A program made the position numbers and the translations under genes. Below are positions 29,496-39,958 of a DNA stretch of 64,000 nt, piece by piece. This DNA is from Streptococcus anginosus. GTDB lineage: Bacteria > Bacillota > Bacilli > Lactobacillales > Streptococcaceae. The stretch spans positions 654,501-718,500 of the forward strand of contig NZ_CP012719.1 of assembly GCF_001697145.1 (NCBI RefSeq), written 5' to 3'. Within the stretch, counting starts at the first letter, position 1; every line of letters starts with the position of its first letter. A model generated the notes under the pieces. The model saw nothing but the letters and a program-made list of their open reading frames with translations. It was not told the DNA's origin and did no database searches.

Positions 29496-30440
29496 ATGCC
29501 TATTAAAATTGATAAGAAATTACCAGCTGTTGACATTTTAAGATCTGAGAATATCTTTGTCATGGATGATGAGCGTGCAGAACACCAAGATATTCGTCCT
29601 CTGAATATCTTGATTTTGAATTTAATGCCGCAAAAAACAGTAACAGAAACGCAGTTGTTGCGTCATTTAGCAAATACGCCATTGCAACTTCGGATTGAAT
29701 TTCTTTATATGACTTCTCATACCTTCAAAACGACACATGCGGACTATATGGAGACCTTTTATAAGACTTTTGATGAGATCAAGGGTCGTTATTTTGACGG
29801 TTTGATTGTCACTGGAGCGCCAGTCGAGCATTTGCCTTTTGAAGCAGTAGATTATTGGGAAGAATTTCGACAAGTTATTAACTGGTCCAAATCGCATGTT
29901 TACTCAACGTTGCATATTTGTTGGGGAGCGCAAGCAGCTCTTTATGCTCGTTATGGCATTGCCAAACACCAGATGAAGCGCAAGTTGTCCGGTATTTATA
30001 GTCAATCCACACCAGAAAAACCAAATTTGTTGTTTCGTGGTTTTGATGATGAATACGCAGCTCCTCATTCGCGTTATACAGAAGTTCGCAAAGAGGATAT
30101 TTTAAACAAGAGTAATTTGGAAATTTTAGCTTGTGGAGAAGAGGTTGGTGTCTCCGTTGTGGCAAGTCGTGATCTTCGCGAAGTGTATAGCTTTGGTCAT
30201 TTGGAATATGACCGCGAGACCTTGGCAAAAGAATATTTGCGTGATGTAGACGAAGGGCTGAATCCGCATATTCCAGAAAATTATTTCAAAAATGATGACG
30301 TTACTTCAGTTCCCTGTTTACGATGGAATCTGGCTGCGGCGCTGTTTTTCAACAATTGGATTAATTATGCTGTTTATCAAGAAACGCCATTTGACTGGGC
30401 AAATGCAGCAAATGACGCTTCCTTGTTTGCTTATTTATAA
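29496..30440 (+). CDS. metA: Homoserine O-acetyltransferase, MetA family
   Basis: 314 residues. The catalytic Cys142 is in [11 protein letters not shown], and the HLEYDRETL segment carries the catalytic His. Residue 111 is Glu ([10 protein letters not shown]); in this family Glu at that position goes with acetyl-CoA use and Gly with succinyl-CoA, so acetyl transfer is more likely than the common label succinyltransferase. It activates homoserine for methionine synthesis. dnaD follows after 8 bp, probably by read-through. Confidence 0.93.
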   Translation: MPIKIDKKLPAVDILRSENIFVMDDERAEHQDIRPLNILILNLMPQKTVTETQLLRHLANTPLQLRIEFLYMTSHTFKTTHADYMETFYKTFDEIKGRYFDGLIVTGAPVEHLPFEAVDYWEEFRQVINWSKSHVYSTLHICWGAQAALYARYGIAKHQMKRKLSGIYSQSTPEKPNLLFRGFDDEYAAPHSRYTEVRKEDILNKSNLEILACGEEVGVSVVASRDLREVYSFGHLEYDRETLAKEYLRDVDEGLNPHIPENYFKNDDVTSVPCLRWNLAAALFFNNWINYAVYQETPFDWANAANDASLFAYL

Positions 30441-30448
30441 GAGGTGTT

Positions 30449-31123
30449 ATGACTTATTTATCAGCGTATAAGACGGGCAATTTAGTATTGCCAACTGAGC
30501 TTCTTTTTCATTTTCATGAGATATTTGATAATAGTGATGACTTTTTGGTCTGGCAATTTTTCTATTTGCAAAATACAACGTCGCTAGAAGAGATTTCTCC
30601 TGTTCAGATTGCAGAAAGTATCGGGAAATCCGTTGCAGAGGTCAATCGCTCTATGTCAAATTTGACAGAAAAAGGATTGTTGCAGTATAAAACGATTGCC
30701 CTCAATGGTGAAATTGAGGCAGTTTTTGATGCGCTACCAGCGCTTGAACGATTAGATGAAATTGTAGAAAGTCGCTCAAGCGTTGCGCAAACTGTTTCTC
30801 AAAATGTTTTAAAAGACTTGGTCGAGACTTTCCAGCAAGAATTAGGTCGTCTCTTGACACCATTTGAAATCGAGGATTTGACAAAAACGATTCAAGATGA
30901 CAAGACCAGTCCTGAACTTGTTACTGCTGCTCTTCGTGAAGCTGTTTTTAATGGAAAGGCAAACTGGAAATACATCCAAGCTATTTTGCGGAATTGGCGC
31001 CGTGAAGGCATTACAACAGTAGCACAGGTAGAAGCGAAGCGAGAAGAACGTGAAGCGGCAAATCCGCAAAATATCACTGTCTCAGATGATTTTTTGAAGG
31101 CTATGGATTTGTGGCGAGATTAA
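30449..31123 (+). CDS. dnaD: DnaD family replication protein
   Basis: 224 residues. An N-terminal winged-helix region (about 1-100, with IAESIGKSVAEVNRSMSNLTEKGLL) is followed by a DnaB_2-type domain (about 125-195) with FEIEDLTKTI and the NWKYIQAILRNWRREGI motif. DnaD remodels DNA during primosome loading in low-GC Gram-positives. It overlaps neither neighbour; GAGGTG precedes the ATG. A terminator follows. Confidence 0.92.
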   Translation: MTYLSAYKTGNLVLPTELLFHFHEIFDNSDDFLVWQFFYLQNTTSLEEISPVQIAESIGKSVAEVNRSMSNLTEKGLLQYKTIALNGEIEAVFDALPALERLDEIVESRSSVAQTVSQNVLKDLVETFQQELGRLLTPFEIEDLTKTIQDDKTSPELVTAALREAVFNGKANWKYIQAILRNWRREGITTVAQVEAKREEREAANPQNITVSDDFLKAMDLWRD

Positions 31124-31130
31124 GATGTCG

Positions 31131-31162
31131 GAGTTTATTCCCTTGGAATAGACTCTTTTTTT
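31131..31162 (+). terminator. Terminator after dnaD
   Basis: GAGTTTATTCC (31131-31141) pairs with GGAATAGACTC (31145-31155) with one G-U pair, then TTTTTTT. Confidence 0.85.
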
Positions 31163-31175
31163 AGTTCCTTAAAAA

Positions 31176-31184
31176 TGATATACT
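31176..31184 (+). promoter_or_regulatory. Extended -10 promoter of the trmK operon
   Basis: TGA followed by TATACT (31179-31184), 33 nt before the trmK ATG. Confidence 0.55.
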
Positions 31185-31216
31185 AAGTGAAACGATTATT
31201 TTAGAAATGAGTTATC

Positions 31217-31906
31217 ATGCAAGTAAAGAATATCTCAAAACGTTTGAGAAAAGTAGCTGGTTTTGTACCACAGGATGCCAAAATCTTGGATGTAGGAAGT
31301 GACCACGCTTATTTACCGATTTATCTAATTCAGCAGGGTAGCATTTCCTCAGCCATTGCTGGTGAAGTTGTTGAGGGACCTTATCAGTCTGCGGTGACGA
31401 ATGTAGCCGATAACCAGATGTCCGATAAAATTTCTGTTCGTTTGGCAAATGGTTTGGCAGCTTTTGATGCAGAAGATCAGATTGATGTTATCGTTATTGC
31501 AGGAATGGGAGGAGGATTGATAGCAGATATTTTAGACAATGACAGTGCAAAATTAGCATCTGTTAAGCGCCTGATTCTTCAGCCTAACAATCGGGAAGAT
31601 GAACTTCGCAGGTGGTTGTGTGGTCATAATTTTCAAATTACAGAAGAAGCTATTGTGGAAGAAAATGGGAAATTTTACGAGATAATGATAGCTGAACAGG
31701 GGCATCAAGTGTTGAATGCTAAACAAGAACGCTTCGGACCTTATCTAATGAGGGAGCAATCAGCTGTTTTTCTAGATAAATGGCAGCGAGAAGTAGACAA
31801 GCTGGAAAAAGCTCTGGCTAAAATCCCTGAGAAAAATCTAACGGAACGCTCTGCTATGTCCCAAAAAATCAAGCAAATCAAGGAGGTACTGCATGCTGGC
31901 AAGTGA
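31217..31906 (+). CDS. trmK: tRNA (adenine(22)-N1)-methyltransferase
   Basis: 229 residues. The SAM-binding motif [17 protein letters not shown] (about 18-35) and [16 protein letters not shown] are characteristic of TrmK; the C-terminal part is a coiled helical domain. It methylates A22 of tRNAs. The Nif3-like gene overlaps its end by 14 nt, the usual arrangement in Firmicutes. Confidence 0.94.
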   Translation: MQVKNISKRLRKVAGFVPQDAKILDVGSDHAYLPIYLIQQGSISSAIAGEVVEGPYQSAVTNVADNQMSDKISVRLANGLAAFDAEDQIDVIVIAGMGGGLIADILDNDSAKLASVKRLILQPNNREDELRRWLCGHNFQITEEAIVEENGKFYEIMIAEQGHQVLNAKQERFGPYLMREQSAVFLDKWQREVDKLEKALAKIPEKNLTERSAMSQKIKQIKEVLHAGK

Positions 31907-32690
31907 TGTTATTAACCGTTATGAAGCATACTGTCCTAAGGATCTGTCCATGACGGGAGATGTCTGCGGACTGCAAATTGGAACTCTGAATAAGGAAGTT
32001 AAGCGAGTACTGATAGCTTTGGATATCCGCGAGCAGACAGTTGCAGAGGCGATTGAAAAAGATGTAGATTTGATTTTGGTTAAACACGCACCGATCTTTC
32101 GGCCTATTAAGGATTTAGTGGCAGACCGACCTCAGAATCAGATTTACATCGATCTGATTAAGCACGATATTGCAGTCTATGTCAGCCATACCAATATTGA
32201 TATTGTGGATGACGGTCTCAATGACTGGTTCTGTGATCTACTAGAAATCACTGATACGGATTATCTTAGCGAAACGGTTCCTGGACACGGCATTGGTCGT
32301 ATTGGCAAGATTGCACCTCAGACTTTTGGAGACTTTGCAGGCAAGGTTAAGGAAACTTTTGGTCTGGATAGTCTGCGTTTGGTGACTTATTCGGCTGTGG
32401 ATCTGGAGCGAATGATTGAGAAAGTGGCAATCTGTGGTGGCAGTGGTCAGTCCTTTTACAAGGAGGCTTTAGCACAGGGCGCTCAGCTTTATATTACAGG
32501 TGATATTTACTACCATACAGCACAGGATATGCTGAGCGAGGGACTTCTAGCTTTGGATCCGGGTCACCATATAGAAGTGCTCTTTGTAGAAAAATTAGTT
32601 GAAAAATTTCAAGACTGGAAAGTAGAAGAGAGTTGGGAAGTTGAATTTTTAGCCAGTCAGGTTTCTACAAATCCTTTTAAATATATCTAA
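31893..32690 (+). CDS. Nif3-like dinuclear metal-centre protein (YqfO type)
   Basis: 265 residues with the family landmarks: [23 protein letters not shown], the metal-binding VKHAPIFRP and YVSHTNIDI motifs and, near the C-terminus, [17 protein letters not shown] cyclohydrolase I type 2 is a common automatic label, but the biochemical role is not settled. It is cotranscribed and overlapping with trmK. Confidence 0.92.
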   Translation: MLASDVINRYEAYCPKDLSMTGDVCGLQIGTLNKEVKRVLIALDIREQTVAEAIEKDVDLILVKHAPIFRPIKDLVADRPQNQIYIDLIKHDIAVYVSHTNIDIVDDGLNDWFCDLLEITDTDYLSETVPGHGIGRIGKIAPQTFGDFAGKVKETFGLDSLRLVTYSAVDLERMIEKVAICGGSGQSFYKEALAQGAQLYITGDIYYHTAQDMLSEGLLALDPGHHIEVLFVEKLVEKFQDWKVEESWEVEFLASQVSTNPFKYI

Positions 32691-32702
32691 GTAGGGGACT
32701 GT

Positions 32703-33800
32703 ATGAAAAAAGTAGCGATTATTGGAGCAGGGATTGTCGGATCAACTGTTGCCTATTATCTATCAAAAAATCCTGCTTATCAGGTAACAGTTTTTGACCA
32801 TGGAATAGGTCAGGCAACCAAGGCAGCGGCTGGTATTATCAGCCCGTGGTTTTCTAAGCGGCGCAATAAAATATGGTATCGTATGGCGCGACTGGGAGCA
32901 GATTTTTATCTGGATTTGGTGGCTGATTTACAGAAGGACGGTTTTGCAACGGATTTTTATCAGCAGACTGGTGTATTTGTGCTGAAGAAAAAGGAGGAAA
33001 GTTTGGAAATACTCTATGACTTGGCAGACCAACGGCGAAAAGAGTCACCGCTCATTGGCGACTTGCGGCTGCTTTCACGAGCGGAAGCGGCAGAGTATTT
33101 TCCGAGGCTTCAAGGGTTTGACCGTCTGCTCTATGCTTCTGGAGGAGCACGCGTGGAAGGCTCATTATTGACTCAGACTTTGCTTGTGGCTAGCGGTGCA
33201 GAAGTACTCCAAAAGAAAGTAAGTTTGGACATTCGAGATGATGCTTTCTGGGTTGATAGTTGCTATTTTGACCAAGTTATATTAGCAACAGGAGCTTGGT
33301 TGCCTGAGCTTTTGAGCCCATTAGGTTATCAAGTGGATATTCGTCCACAAAAAGGTCAGCTACGAGATTATCAGACTGCTCTGGTGACAGATGATTATCC
33401 AGTTGTTATGCCAGAAGGAGAGCTAGATATTATTCCTTTTCAAAATGGCAAAATCAGTATGGGAGCTACTCACGAAAATGAAATGGGCTATGGTCTAGGA
33501 GTAGATCAAGGTTTGCTGGATAAAATGGAACAAGAAGCTCTTTACTATTTTCCTAGCTTGTCTCAGGCAAAAGTGGTGAGCGAGCGGGTCGGAATTCGAG
33601 GCTATACAAGTGATTTTTCTCCTTTCTTTGGTCAGGTGCCAAATCTTCCGCAGGTACTTGCAGCCGGTGGCTTAGGTTCTTCTGGTTTGACGACAGGGCC
33701 ACTCATCGGATATCATTTAGCTCAGATGGTTCAGGGAAAAAGTGGTAGTTTAAATCCAACGGATTATCCTATTGAAAGATATATTAAAAAAGAGAAATAG
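32703..33800 (+). CDS. FAD-dependent oxidoreductase (DAO family)
   Basis: 365 residues. The N-terminal dinucleotide fold VAIIGAGIVGSTVAYYL and the C-terminal LAAGGLGSSGLTTGPLIGYHLA with the following helix place it in the DAO/GlpO-like family of D-amino acid or glycine oxidase relatives. Substrate cannot be told from sequence. It is 12 bp after the Nif3-like gene and abuts the Nudix gene, so it is part of the trmK operon. Confidence 0.9.
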   Translation: MKKVAIIGAGIVGSTVAYYLSKNPAYQVTVFDHGIGQATKAAAGIISPWFSKRRNKIWYRMARLGADFYLDLVADLQKDGFATDFYQQTGVFVLKKKEESLEILYDLADQRRKESPLIGDLRLLSRAEAAEYFPRLQGFDRLLYASGGARVEGSLLTQTLLVASGAEVLQKKVSLDIRDDAFWVDSCYFDQVILATGAWLPELLSPLGYQVDIRPQKGQLRDYQTALVTDDYPVVMPEGELDIIPFQNGKISMGATHENEMGYGLGVDQGLLDKMEQEALYYFPSLSQAKVVSERVGIRGYTSDFSPFFGQVPNLPQVLAAGGLGSSGLTTGPLIGYHLAQMVQGKSGSLNPTDYPIERYIKKEK

Positions 33801-34277
33801 ATGACAGAAAAAATTTTAAATTGGGTCAATGTTTGTGTGAAAAAAGGGAATCAAGTTCTTTTGCTCAATCGACAGCATGATGATTTTAAAGGGTGGATTC
33901 AGCCAGGTGGGAAAGTTGAGTTTCCAGAATCTTTTTTTGAAGCAGCTGTGCGAGAGTTGAAAGAGGAAACAGGATTGACGGCTTTGAAATTACAGCTTAA
34001 AGGCATTTCAGGTTTTACCAATCCGACAAAAGCAGAGCGTTATGTCTATTATGATTTTCTCTGTGAGAATTTTGAAGGAGAACTACTAACAAAATCACGG
34101 GAAGGTCAGCCAAAATGGTGGTCAATTGATGAACTGGATTATCTCGATATGCAGGACGACATCAGAGATAGGCTTCCTTTGTACTGGCGCAAAGGCTCCT
34201 TTGAGCGGATTCACTATTGGGATGAAGAGAACCATTGTATCAAAGAAACCAAGACGATATTGTATGATGAAAGATAA
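33801..34277 (+). CDS. Nudix hydrolase
   Basis: 158 residues. The complete Nudix box GGKVEFPESFFEAAVREL followed by KEETGL is at about 30-55, with all catalytic Glu residues. MutT-type or other nucleotide-diphosphate substrate is not predictable. The ATG follows the DAO stop codon directly, so translation is probably coupled. Confidence 0.92.
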   Translation: MTEKILNWVNVCVKKGNQVLLLNRQHDDFKGWIQPGGKVEFPESFFEAAVRELKEETGLTALKLQLKGISGFTNPTKAERYVYYDFLCENFEGELLTKSREGQPKWWSIDELDYLDMQDDIRDRLPLYWRKGSFERIHYWDEENHCIKETKTILYDER

Positions 34278-34295
34278 TGAGGAGGTGAAGTTGTT

Positions 34296-35122
34296 ATGAA
34301 CTGGTTGCAGGAGCAGCCTGTGGTGCTGCAGGCTTTTTTGGCGGGACTCTTTACATGGGGCTGTACCATTGTGGGCTCTGCGGTTGTCTTTTTTTTAAAA
34401 CAGTCAGTCGTAAGCTGCTGGATATTATGATGGGATTTGCAGCTGGTGTCATGATTGCAGCTTCATTTTGGTCGCTCTTGCAGCCTTCAATTGAGTATGC
34501 AAAAAGTAACTATGAAGTCTGGTCTTGGATGCCAGCCGCCCTTGGTTTTCTGTTGGGTGGTTTCTTCTTGCGCTTTATTGATGCGGTAGTTCCCCATTTA
34601 CACCTTAGCAAGAAGGATGTATCTGAGGCAGAAAGTCTGCCGGAGCACAGCCGGAATAAACTGTCCAAAACGGCCCTGCTTTTTCTGGCTATTACCATAC
34701 ACAATTTTCCAGAAGGCTTGGCAGTAGGAGTGGCCTTTGGTGCCTTATCCAGCAATTCCAGTCCAGAAGTCTTTATCGGAGCCGTAGGTCTGGTTTTGGG
34801 AATTGGTCTCCAAAATGTGCCGGAAGGGGCAGCCTTGTCCATTCCTATACGGACAGACGGGGAATCGCGTCTTAAGGCTTTTTACTGGGGCTCGATGTCA
34901 GCTATTGTTGAGCCTATCGGAGCGGTCCTTGGCGCTTATGCAGTTATGGTAATGACGGCTATTTTGCCCTATGCCCTGTCTTTTGCGGCAGGAGCTATGA
35001 TTTTCGTCGTCGTGGAGGAGCTGATACCAGATTCTCAGACAAATGGCAATACAGATGTTGCGACTTTAGGTCTCATGGTGGGCTTTGTGTTGATGATGGT
35101 ATTGGATGTGGCTTTAGGATAG
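34296..35122 (+). pseudogene. ZIP family divalent metal transporter, frameshifted in a T8A4 tract
   Basis: A strong GGAGG precedes ATG 34296, and the frame from there reads MNWLQEQPVVLQAFLAGLF..., then runs into TGA at 34428. The rest of the transporter is in the -1 frame (open to 35122, apparent first Met at 34355 without a ribosome site). The switch falls at eight T followed by four A (34389-34400); nine T would restore VVFFFKTVSRKLLDIMMGF. The downstream part has the ZIP motifs HNFPEGLAVGVAFG and NVPEGAALSIP. It may be a true mutation, a sequencing error, phase variation, or recoding at U UUU UUA, which is in the zero frame here. Last gene of the trmK operon. Confidence 0.8.
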
Positions 35123-35160
35123 CAGATACTTTTTTAAAATTAGGTGTCTATTTTATCAGT

Positions 35161-35197
35161 TGCCTAGATAACAACAGTTCTATCTTGGCAGATTTTT
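35161..35197 (+). terminator. Terminator after the ZIP gene
   Basis: TGCCTAGATA (35161-35170) pairs with TATCTTGGCA (35181-35190) with one mismatch, then GATTTTT. Confidence 0.7.
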
Positions 35198-35282
35198 GGT
35201 TTCGTTTTTGATTTTCATTAAGTGTGAAAGGCCTTGAATGAAAATGCTCTCTTTCTTGAAGGATGACATCCGCTTTCAAAAA

Positions 35283-35291
35283 TGGTAAAAT
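35283..35291 (+). promoter_or_regulatory. Extended -10 promoter of rfbACB
   Basis: TGG followed by TAAAAT (35286-35291), 31 nt before the rfbA ATG, with AGAGAGGAAA as ribosome site. No good -35 at normal spacing. Confidence 0.5.
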
Positions 35292-35322
35292 AAAGAGAAT
35301 ACATTAAGAGAGGAAACTCATT

Positions 35323-36192
35323 ATGAAAGGTATTATTCTTGCAGGCGGCTCTGGTACACGTTTGTATCCTTTGACTAGAGCTGCATCTAAACAACTCATG
35401 CCGGTTTATGATAAACCCATGATTTATTATCCGCTATCAACCCTCATGCTGGCTGGTATCAAGGACATCTTGATTATCTCAACACCGACAGATCTCCCTC
35501 GCTTTGAGGATTTGTTGGGCGATGGCTCGGAGTTTGGTATCAAGCTTTCTTATGCTGAGCAACCAAGTCCAGATGGCTTGGCGCAAGCCTTTATTATCGG
35601 TGCTGACTTTATCGGAGATGACCATGTGGCTTTGATTTTAGGTGATAATATTTATCATGGTCCAGGCCTTAGTAAAATGCTGCAAAAAGCTGCTTCTAAG
35701 GAAAACGGAGCGACTGTCTTTGGTTATCAAGTAAAAGACCCAGAGCGTTTCGGTGTGGTTGAATTTGATGAAAATATGAATGCAATCTCTATCGAAGAAA
35801 AACCAGAACAGCCACGTTCTAACTATGCAGTTACAGGACTTTATTTCTATGACAATGACGTAGTAGAAATTGCTAAAAATATCAAGCCTAGTCCACGTGG
35901 AGAGCTGGAAATCACTGATGTCAATAAGGCTTACTTAGACCGCGGCGATTTGTCTGTTGAGCTTATGGGACGTGGTTTTGCTTGGTTGGACACCGGTACA
36001 CACGAGAGCTTATTAGAAGCTGCTCAATACATCGAAACCGTCCAACGTATGCAAAATGTTCAAGTAGCAAACTTAGAAGAAATTGCCTACCGTATGGGAT
36101 ATATCACTAAAGAACAAGTGCATGATTTGGCACAATCGCTTAAAAAGAACGAATACGGTCACTACTTATTACGTTTGATTGGAGAAGAATAA
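35323..36192 (+). CDS. rfbA: Glucose-1-phosphate thymidylyltransferase (RmlA)
   Basis: 289 residues. [36 protein letters not shown] is cut here to its key part [13 protein letters not shown], the nucleotide-binding loop of Rml[10 protein letters not shown] and [10 protein letters not shown] are also diagnostic. It makes dTDP-glucose, the first step to dTDP-L-rhamnose. rfbC follows after 3 bp. The rhamnose feeds the polysaccharide cluster downstream. Confidence 0.97.
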   Translation: MKGIILAGGSGTRLYPLTRAASKQLMPVYDKPMIYYPLSTLMLAGIKDILIISTPTDLPRFEDLLGDGSEFGIKLSYAEQPSPDGLAQAFIIGADFIGDDHVALILGDNIYHGPGLSKMLQKAASKENGATVFGYQVKDPERFGVVEFDENMNAISIEEKPEQPRSNYAVTGLYFYDNDVVEIAKNIKPSPRGELEITDVNKAYLDRGDLSVELMGRGFAWLDTGTHESLLEAAQYIETVQRMQNVQVANLEEIAYRMGYITKEQVHDLAQSLKKNEYGHYLLRLIGEE

Positions 36193-36195
36193 GAC

Positions 36196-36789
36196 ATGTC
36201 TGAACAATTTTTTGAAAAAAAATTAGCAGCCCGTAAAATTGAAGCGATTCCTGGCATGCTGGAATTTGATATTCCAGTTCATGGGGACAATCGTGGCTGG
36301 TTCAAGGAAAACTTTCAAAAAGAAAAAATGGTACCCCTTGGTTTTCCAGAAAGCTTTTTTGCTGAAGGTAAGCTCCAAAACAATGTCAGCTTTTCCCGCA
36401 AAAATGTGCTCCGTGGTCTTCATGCAGAACCTTGGGATAAGTACATTTCTGTCGCAGATGGCGGAAAAGTTCTCGGTTCTTGGGTTGATTTGCGTGAAGG
36501 GGAAACATTCGGAAATACCTACCAAACGGTCATTGATGCCAGCAAAGGGATTTTCGTTCCTCGCGGTGTAGCAAATGGCTTTCAAGTATTGTCAGATACG
36601 GTTTCTTATAGCTATTTGGTCAATGACTACTGGGCATTGGAATTGAAACCTAAGTATGCCTTTGTCAACTATGCTGACCCCGCTCTTGGCATTGAATGGG
36701 AAAATCTTGACCAAGCAGAAGTATCTGAAGCAGATAAGAATCATCCAATGCTTAAGGATGTTAAACCTTTGACCAAAGATATGTTATAA
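36196..36789 (+). CDS. rfbC: dTDP-4-dehydrorhamnose 3,5-epimerase (RmlC)
   Basis: 197 residues. The cupin-type core has DNRGWFKENF, NVSFSRKNVLRGLHAEPWDKYISV (catalytic His in LRGLH) and VPRGVANGFQVLSD. It epimerises dTDP-4-keto-6-deoxyglucose at C3 and C5. It sits between rfbA and rfbB in one operon. Confidence 0.95.
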   Translation: MSEQFFEKKLAARKIEAIPGMLEFDIPVHGDNRGWFKENFQKEKMVPLGFPESFFAEGKLQNNVSFSRKNVLRGLHAEPWDKYISVADGGKVLGSWVDLREGETFGNTYQTVIDASKGIFVPRGVANGFQVLSDTVSYSYLVNDYWALELKPKYAFVNYADPALGIEWENLDQAEVSEADKNHPMLKDVKPLTKDML

Positions 36790-37866
<1,077 letters not shown>

Positions 37867-37899
37867 TCACTATTGAAGCTTTGTCTTTAAAGGAGAATC

Positions 37900-38919
37900 A
37901 TGAAACATAAAATTTTAGTAACAGGTGGAGCCGGATTTATCGGAACGCATACCGTTATTGAGTTAGTCAATGCTGGACACGAAGTTGTTATTGTTGATAA
38001 TTTAGTGAACAGCAGCAAAAAAAGTGTAGAAGTTGTAGAACGAATTGTTGGTCAAAAAATTCCATTTTATCAAGTGGACATTCGTGATAAGAAAGCCTTA
38101 CTTGAAATCTTTAAAACAGAACAACCAACAGGTGTGATTCATTTTGCGGCGTTGAAGGCAGTTGGTGAATCAACACAAATTCCGCTGACTTATTACGAAA
38201 ACAACATTACAGGAACGTTGACATTGCTACGCGTCATGGAAGAAGTCAATTGCAAAAATATCATTTTCAGCTCTTCTGCAACTGTCTATGGCGATCCTCA
38301 TACCGTTCCAATTTTAGAAGATTTTCCTCTGTTAGTCACCAATCCTTACGGACGTACAAAACTGATGATTGAAGAAATGCTGACGGATATTTACAAAGCT
38401 GATGCAAACTGGAATGTTGTCTTGCTTCGGTATTTTAATCCAATTGGTGCTCATGAAAGTGGTGATTTGGGTGAAAATCCAAATGGCATTCCAAATAATC
38501 TCTTGCCATATGTGACGCAGGTTGCTGTTGGAAAATTAAAAGAAGTGCAAGTATTTGGCAATGACTATCCAACAGTTGACGGTACCGGTGTTCGTGACTA
38601 TATTCACGTGGTAGATTTAGCAAAAGGACATGTGGCTGCTCTGCAAAAAATTGAAGGAACTGCTGGTCTAAATATCTATAACCTTGGTACCGGTAAAGGA
38701 TACTCTGTTTTAGAAATTATCCAAAATATGGAAAAAGCAGTCGGAAAACCAATTCCTTACAAGATTGTTGACCGCCGCCCTGGTGACATTGCAACTTGCT
38801 ATGCCGACTCTACAAAAGCAAAAGAGGAATTAGGCTGGGAAGCACAATTTGATATTACACGCATGTGCCAAGACGCTTGGCATTGGCAAAGCAAACACCC
38901 AAATGGATTTGATGACTAA
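37900..38919 (+). CDS. galE: UDP-glucose 4-epimerase
   Basis: 339 residues, extended SDR. GGAGFIGTHTVIELV, SSSATVYGDP, YGRTKLMIEE (catalytic Tyr/Lys) and RYFNPIGAH are GalE hallmarks. It interconverts UDP-glucose and UDP-galactose (or the GlcNAc/GalNAc forms), and here probably supplies side-chain sugars. It has AAAGGAG and follows rfbB by 33 bp; a terminator ends the unit. Confidence 0.95.
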   Translation: MKHKILVTGGAGFIGTHTVIELVNAGHEVVIVDNLVNSSKKSVEVVERIVGQKIPFYQVDIRDKKALLEIFKTEQPTGVIHFAALKAVGESTQIPLTYYENNITGTLTLLRVMEEVNCKNIIFSSSATVYGDPHTVPILEDFPLLVTNPYGRTKLMIEEMLTDIYKADANWNVVLLRYFNPIGAHESGDLGENPNGIPNNLLPYVTQVAVGKLKEVQVFGNDYPTVDGTGVRDYIHVVDLAKGHVAALQKIEGTAGLNIYNLGTGKGYSVLEIIQNMEKAVGKPIPYKIVDRRPGDIATCYADSTKAKEELGWEAQFDITRMCQDAWHWQSKHPNGFDD

Positions 38920-38943
38920 ATAAAAAATATGTCAAATAGTAGA

Positions 38944-38979
38944 CGAGGCTGGGATAGTAGTTTCTCAGCCTCGCTTTTT
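38944..38979 (+). terminator. Terminator after galE
   Basis: CGAGGCTG (38944-38951) pairs with CAGCCTCG (38966-38973), followed by CTTTTT. Confidence 0.9.
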
Positions 38980-39170
38980 AAATAGAAATAAGCTTGATGC
39001 ACAGTAGTTGATTGTTCAAAACATTGCGTTGAAGTTGCGAATAATGCTTGCGAGGTAAGGTTAATTTTGTTTCCTAGTCAAACTCGTAAGAAGTACCTAA
39101 TCAGCCTTGTGGAAGTTGACCAGAATTCACTGTTCTGAGGTTTTTGCGTAATGACTTGAAAGTAAGCTTA
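38944..39170. repeat. Intergenic repeat element, copy B
   Basis: A diverged second copy of the element at 21502-21671: hairpin ending TCTCAGCCTC, then ATAAGCTTGATGCACAGTAG with TTGATT, then AAGTACCTAATCAGCC. No gene is found in the 319 bp between galE and the methyltransferase gene; the repeat fills most of it. Confidence 0.4.
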
Positions 39171-39223
39171 CTAAAAAAGTAGAAAACCAGTTAAGCATTT
39201 TTCTGGAAGAATGATTTACTTTC

Positions 39224-39232
39224 TGTTAAACT
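39224..39232 (+). promoter_or_regulatory. Extended -10 promoter of the methyltransferase gene
   Basis: TGT followed by TAAACT (39227-39232). The expected RNA start, 6-7 nt downstream, coincides with the ATG at 39239. Confidence 0.5.
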
Positions 39233-39238
39233 AAAAAT

Positions 39239-39829
39239 ATGGAACATCATTTTAATCATAAGGCAGAATCATTCGATTCTCTCAAAAATAGATTTATTGC
39301 CGATCTCATTCGCCAGGAAGTGGAAAAACAAATAGTAGATTTTTCTGACAAGCGCATTTTGGATTTTGGCGGTGGTACAGGCTTGGTGACTCTGCCATTG
39401 GCAGCTCAATCCAAGTCAGTCACGCTTGTTGATATTTCAGATAAAATGCTTGATCAAGCTCGCCTAAAAGTGGAAAAGCAAGCCATTGATAATGTTTATT
39501 TGTTGCAGCAGGATTTGTTGACAAACCCATTAAATCAATTATTTGACATCATCGTGGTTAGTCGTGTTCTTCATCATATGCCAAATGTTGAGAAGACTCT
39601 AGCAATGTTTAGAAATCATCTTGTAGAGGACGGACAGCTTTTTATTGCAGATTTTGTTAAAACAGACGTAAATCATCATGGCTTTCATCTTGCTGATTTG
39701 GAAGGAAAACTGTCTCAAAGTGGCTTCTCATCCGTCAAATCTCAGATAATTTATAGTGCAGAGGAACTCTTTTTAGGAAATTATGCCGAGCTTTTCTTGA
39801 CATTAGCACAAAATCACTTGTTTGCATGA
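39239..39829 (+). CDS. Class I SAM-dependent methyltransferase
   Basis: 196 residues. SAM-binding motif I is ILDFGGGTGLVTLPLA (about 40-55), followed by VTLVDISDKML and the VVSRVLHHMPN segment typical of the UbiE/Methyltransf_11 group. The substrate is unknown. It stands alone between two terminators and is probably unrelated to the polysaccharide genes on either side. There is no ribosome site before the ATG, and the promoter suggests a leaderless mRNA. Confidence 0.85.
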   Translation: MEHHFNHKAESFDSLKNRFIADLIRQEVEKQIVDFSDKRILDFGGGTGLVTLPLAAQSKSVTLVDISDKMLDQARLKVEKQAIDNVYLLQQDLLTNPLNQLFDIIVVSRVLHHMPNVEKTLAMFRNHLVEDGQLFIADFVKTDVNHHGFHLADLEGKLSQSGFSSVKSQIIYSAEELFLGNYAELFLTLAQNHLFA

Positions 39830-39845
39830 CGAGTGATTTTGGTTT
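39810..39845 (+). terminator. Terminator overlapping the methyltransferase stop
   Basis: AAAATCACT (39810-39818) and AGTGATTTT (39832-39840) form a perfect 9-bp stem; the first arm is inside the coding sequence. Confidence 0.75.
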
Positions 39846-39907
39846 GTCTTTATAGTAGATTTCTTGATTATTTTATGGAAATAGTAGAAAATGGCGCGTG
39901 GATATAG

Positions 39908-39913
39908 TATAAT
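39908..39913 (+). promoter_or_regulatory. -10 box upstream of the GtrB-like gene
   Basis: TATAAT about 45 nt before the ATG at 39959. No convincing -35 hexamer at normal spacing. Confidence 0.4.
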
Positions 39914-39958
39914 GGGATTATTGTGAATTAGAGCTATTTCTAACAGAAAGGGAGAAGA

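Noticed and set aside
34355-35122. The ZIP gene read as a normal gene starting at ATG 34355.
   Set aside because: That ATG has no ribosome site and would delete the first membrane helix, whose codons are present in the other frame after a strong GGAGG at 34296.
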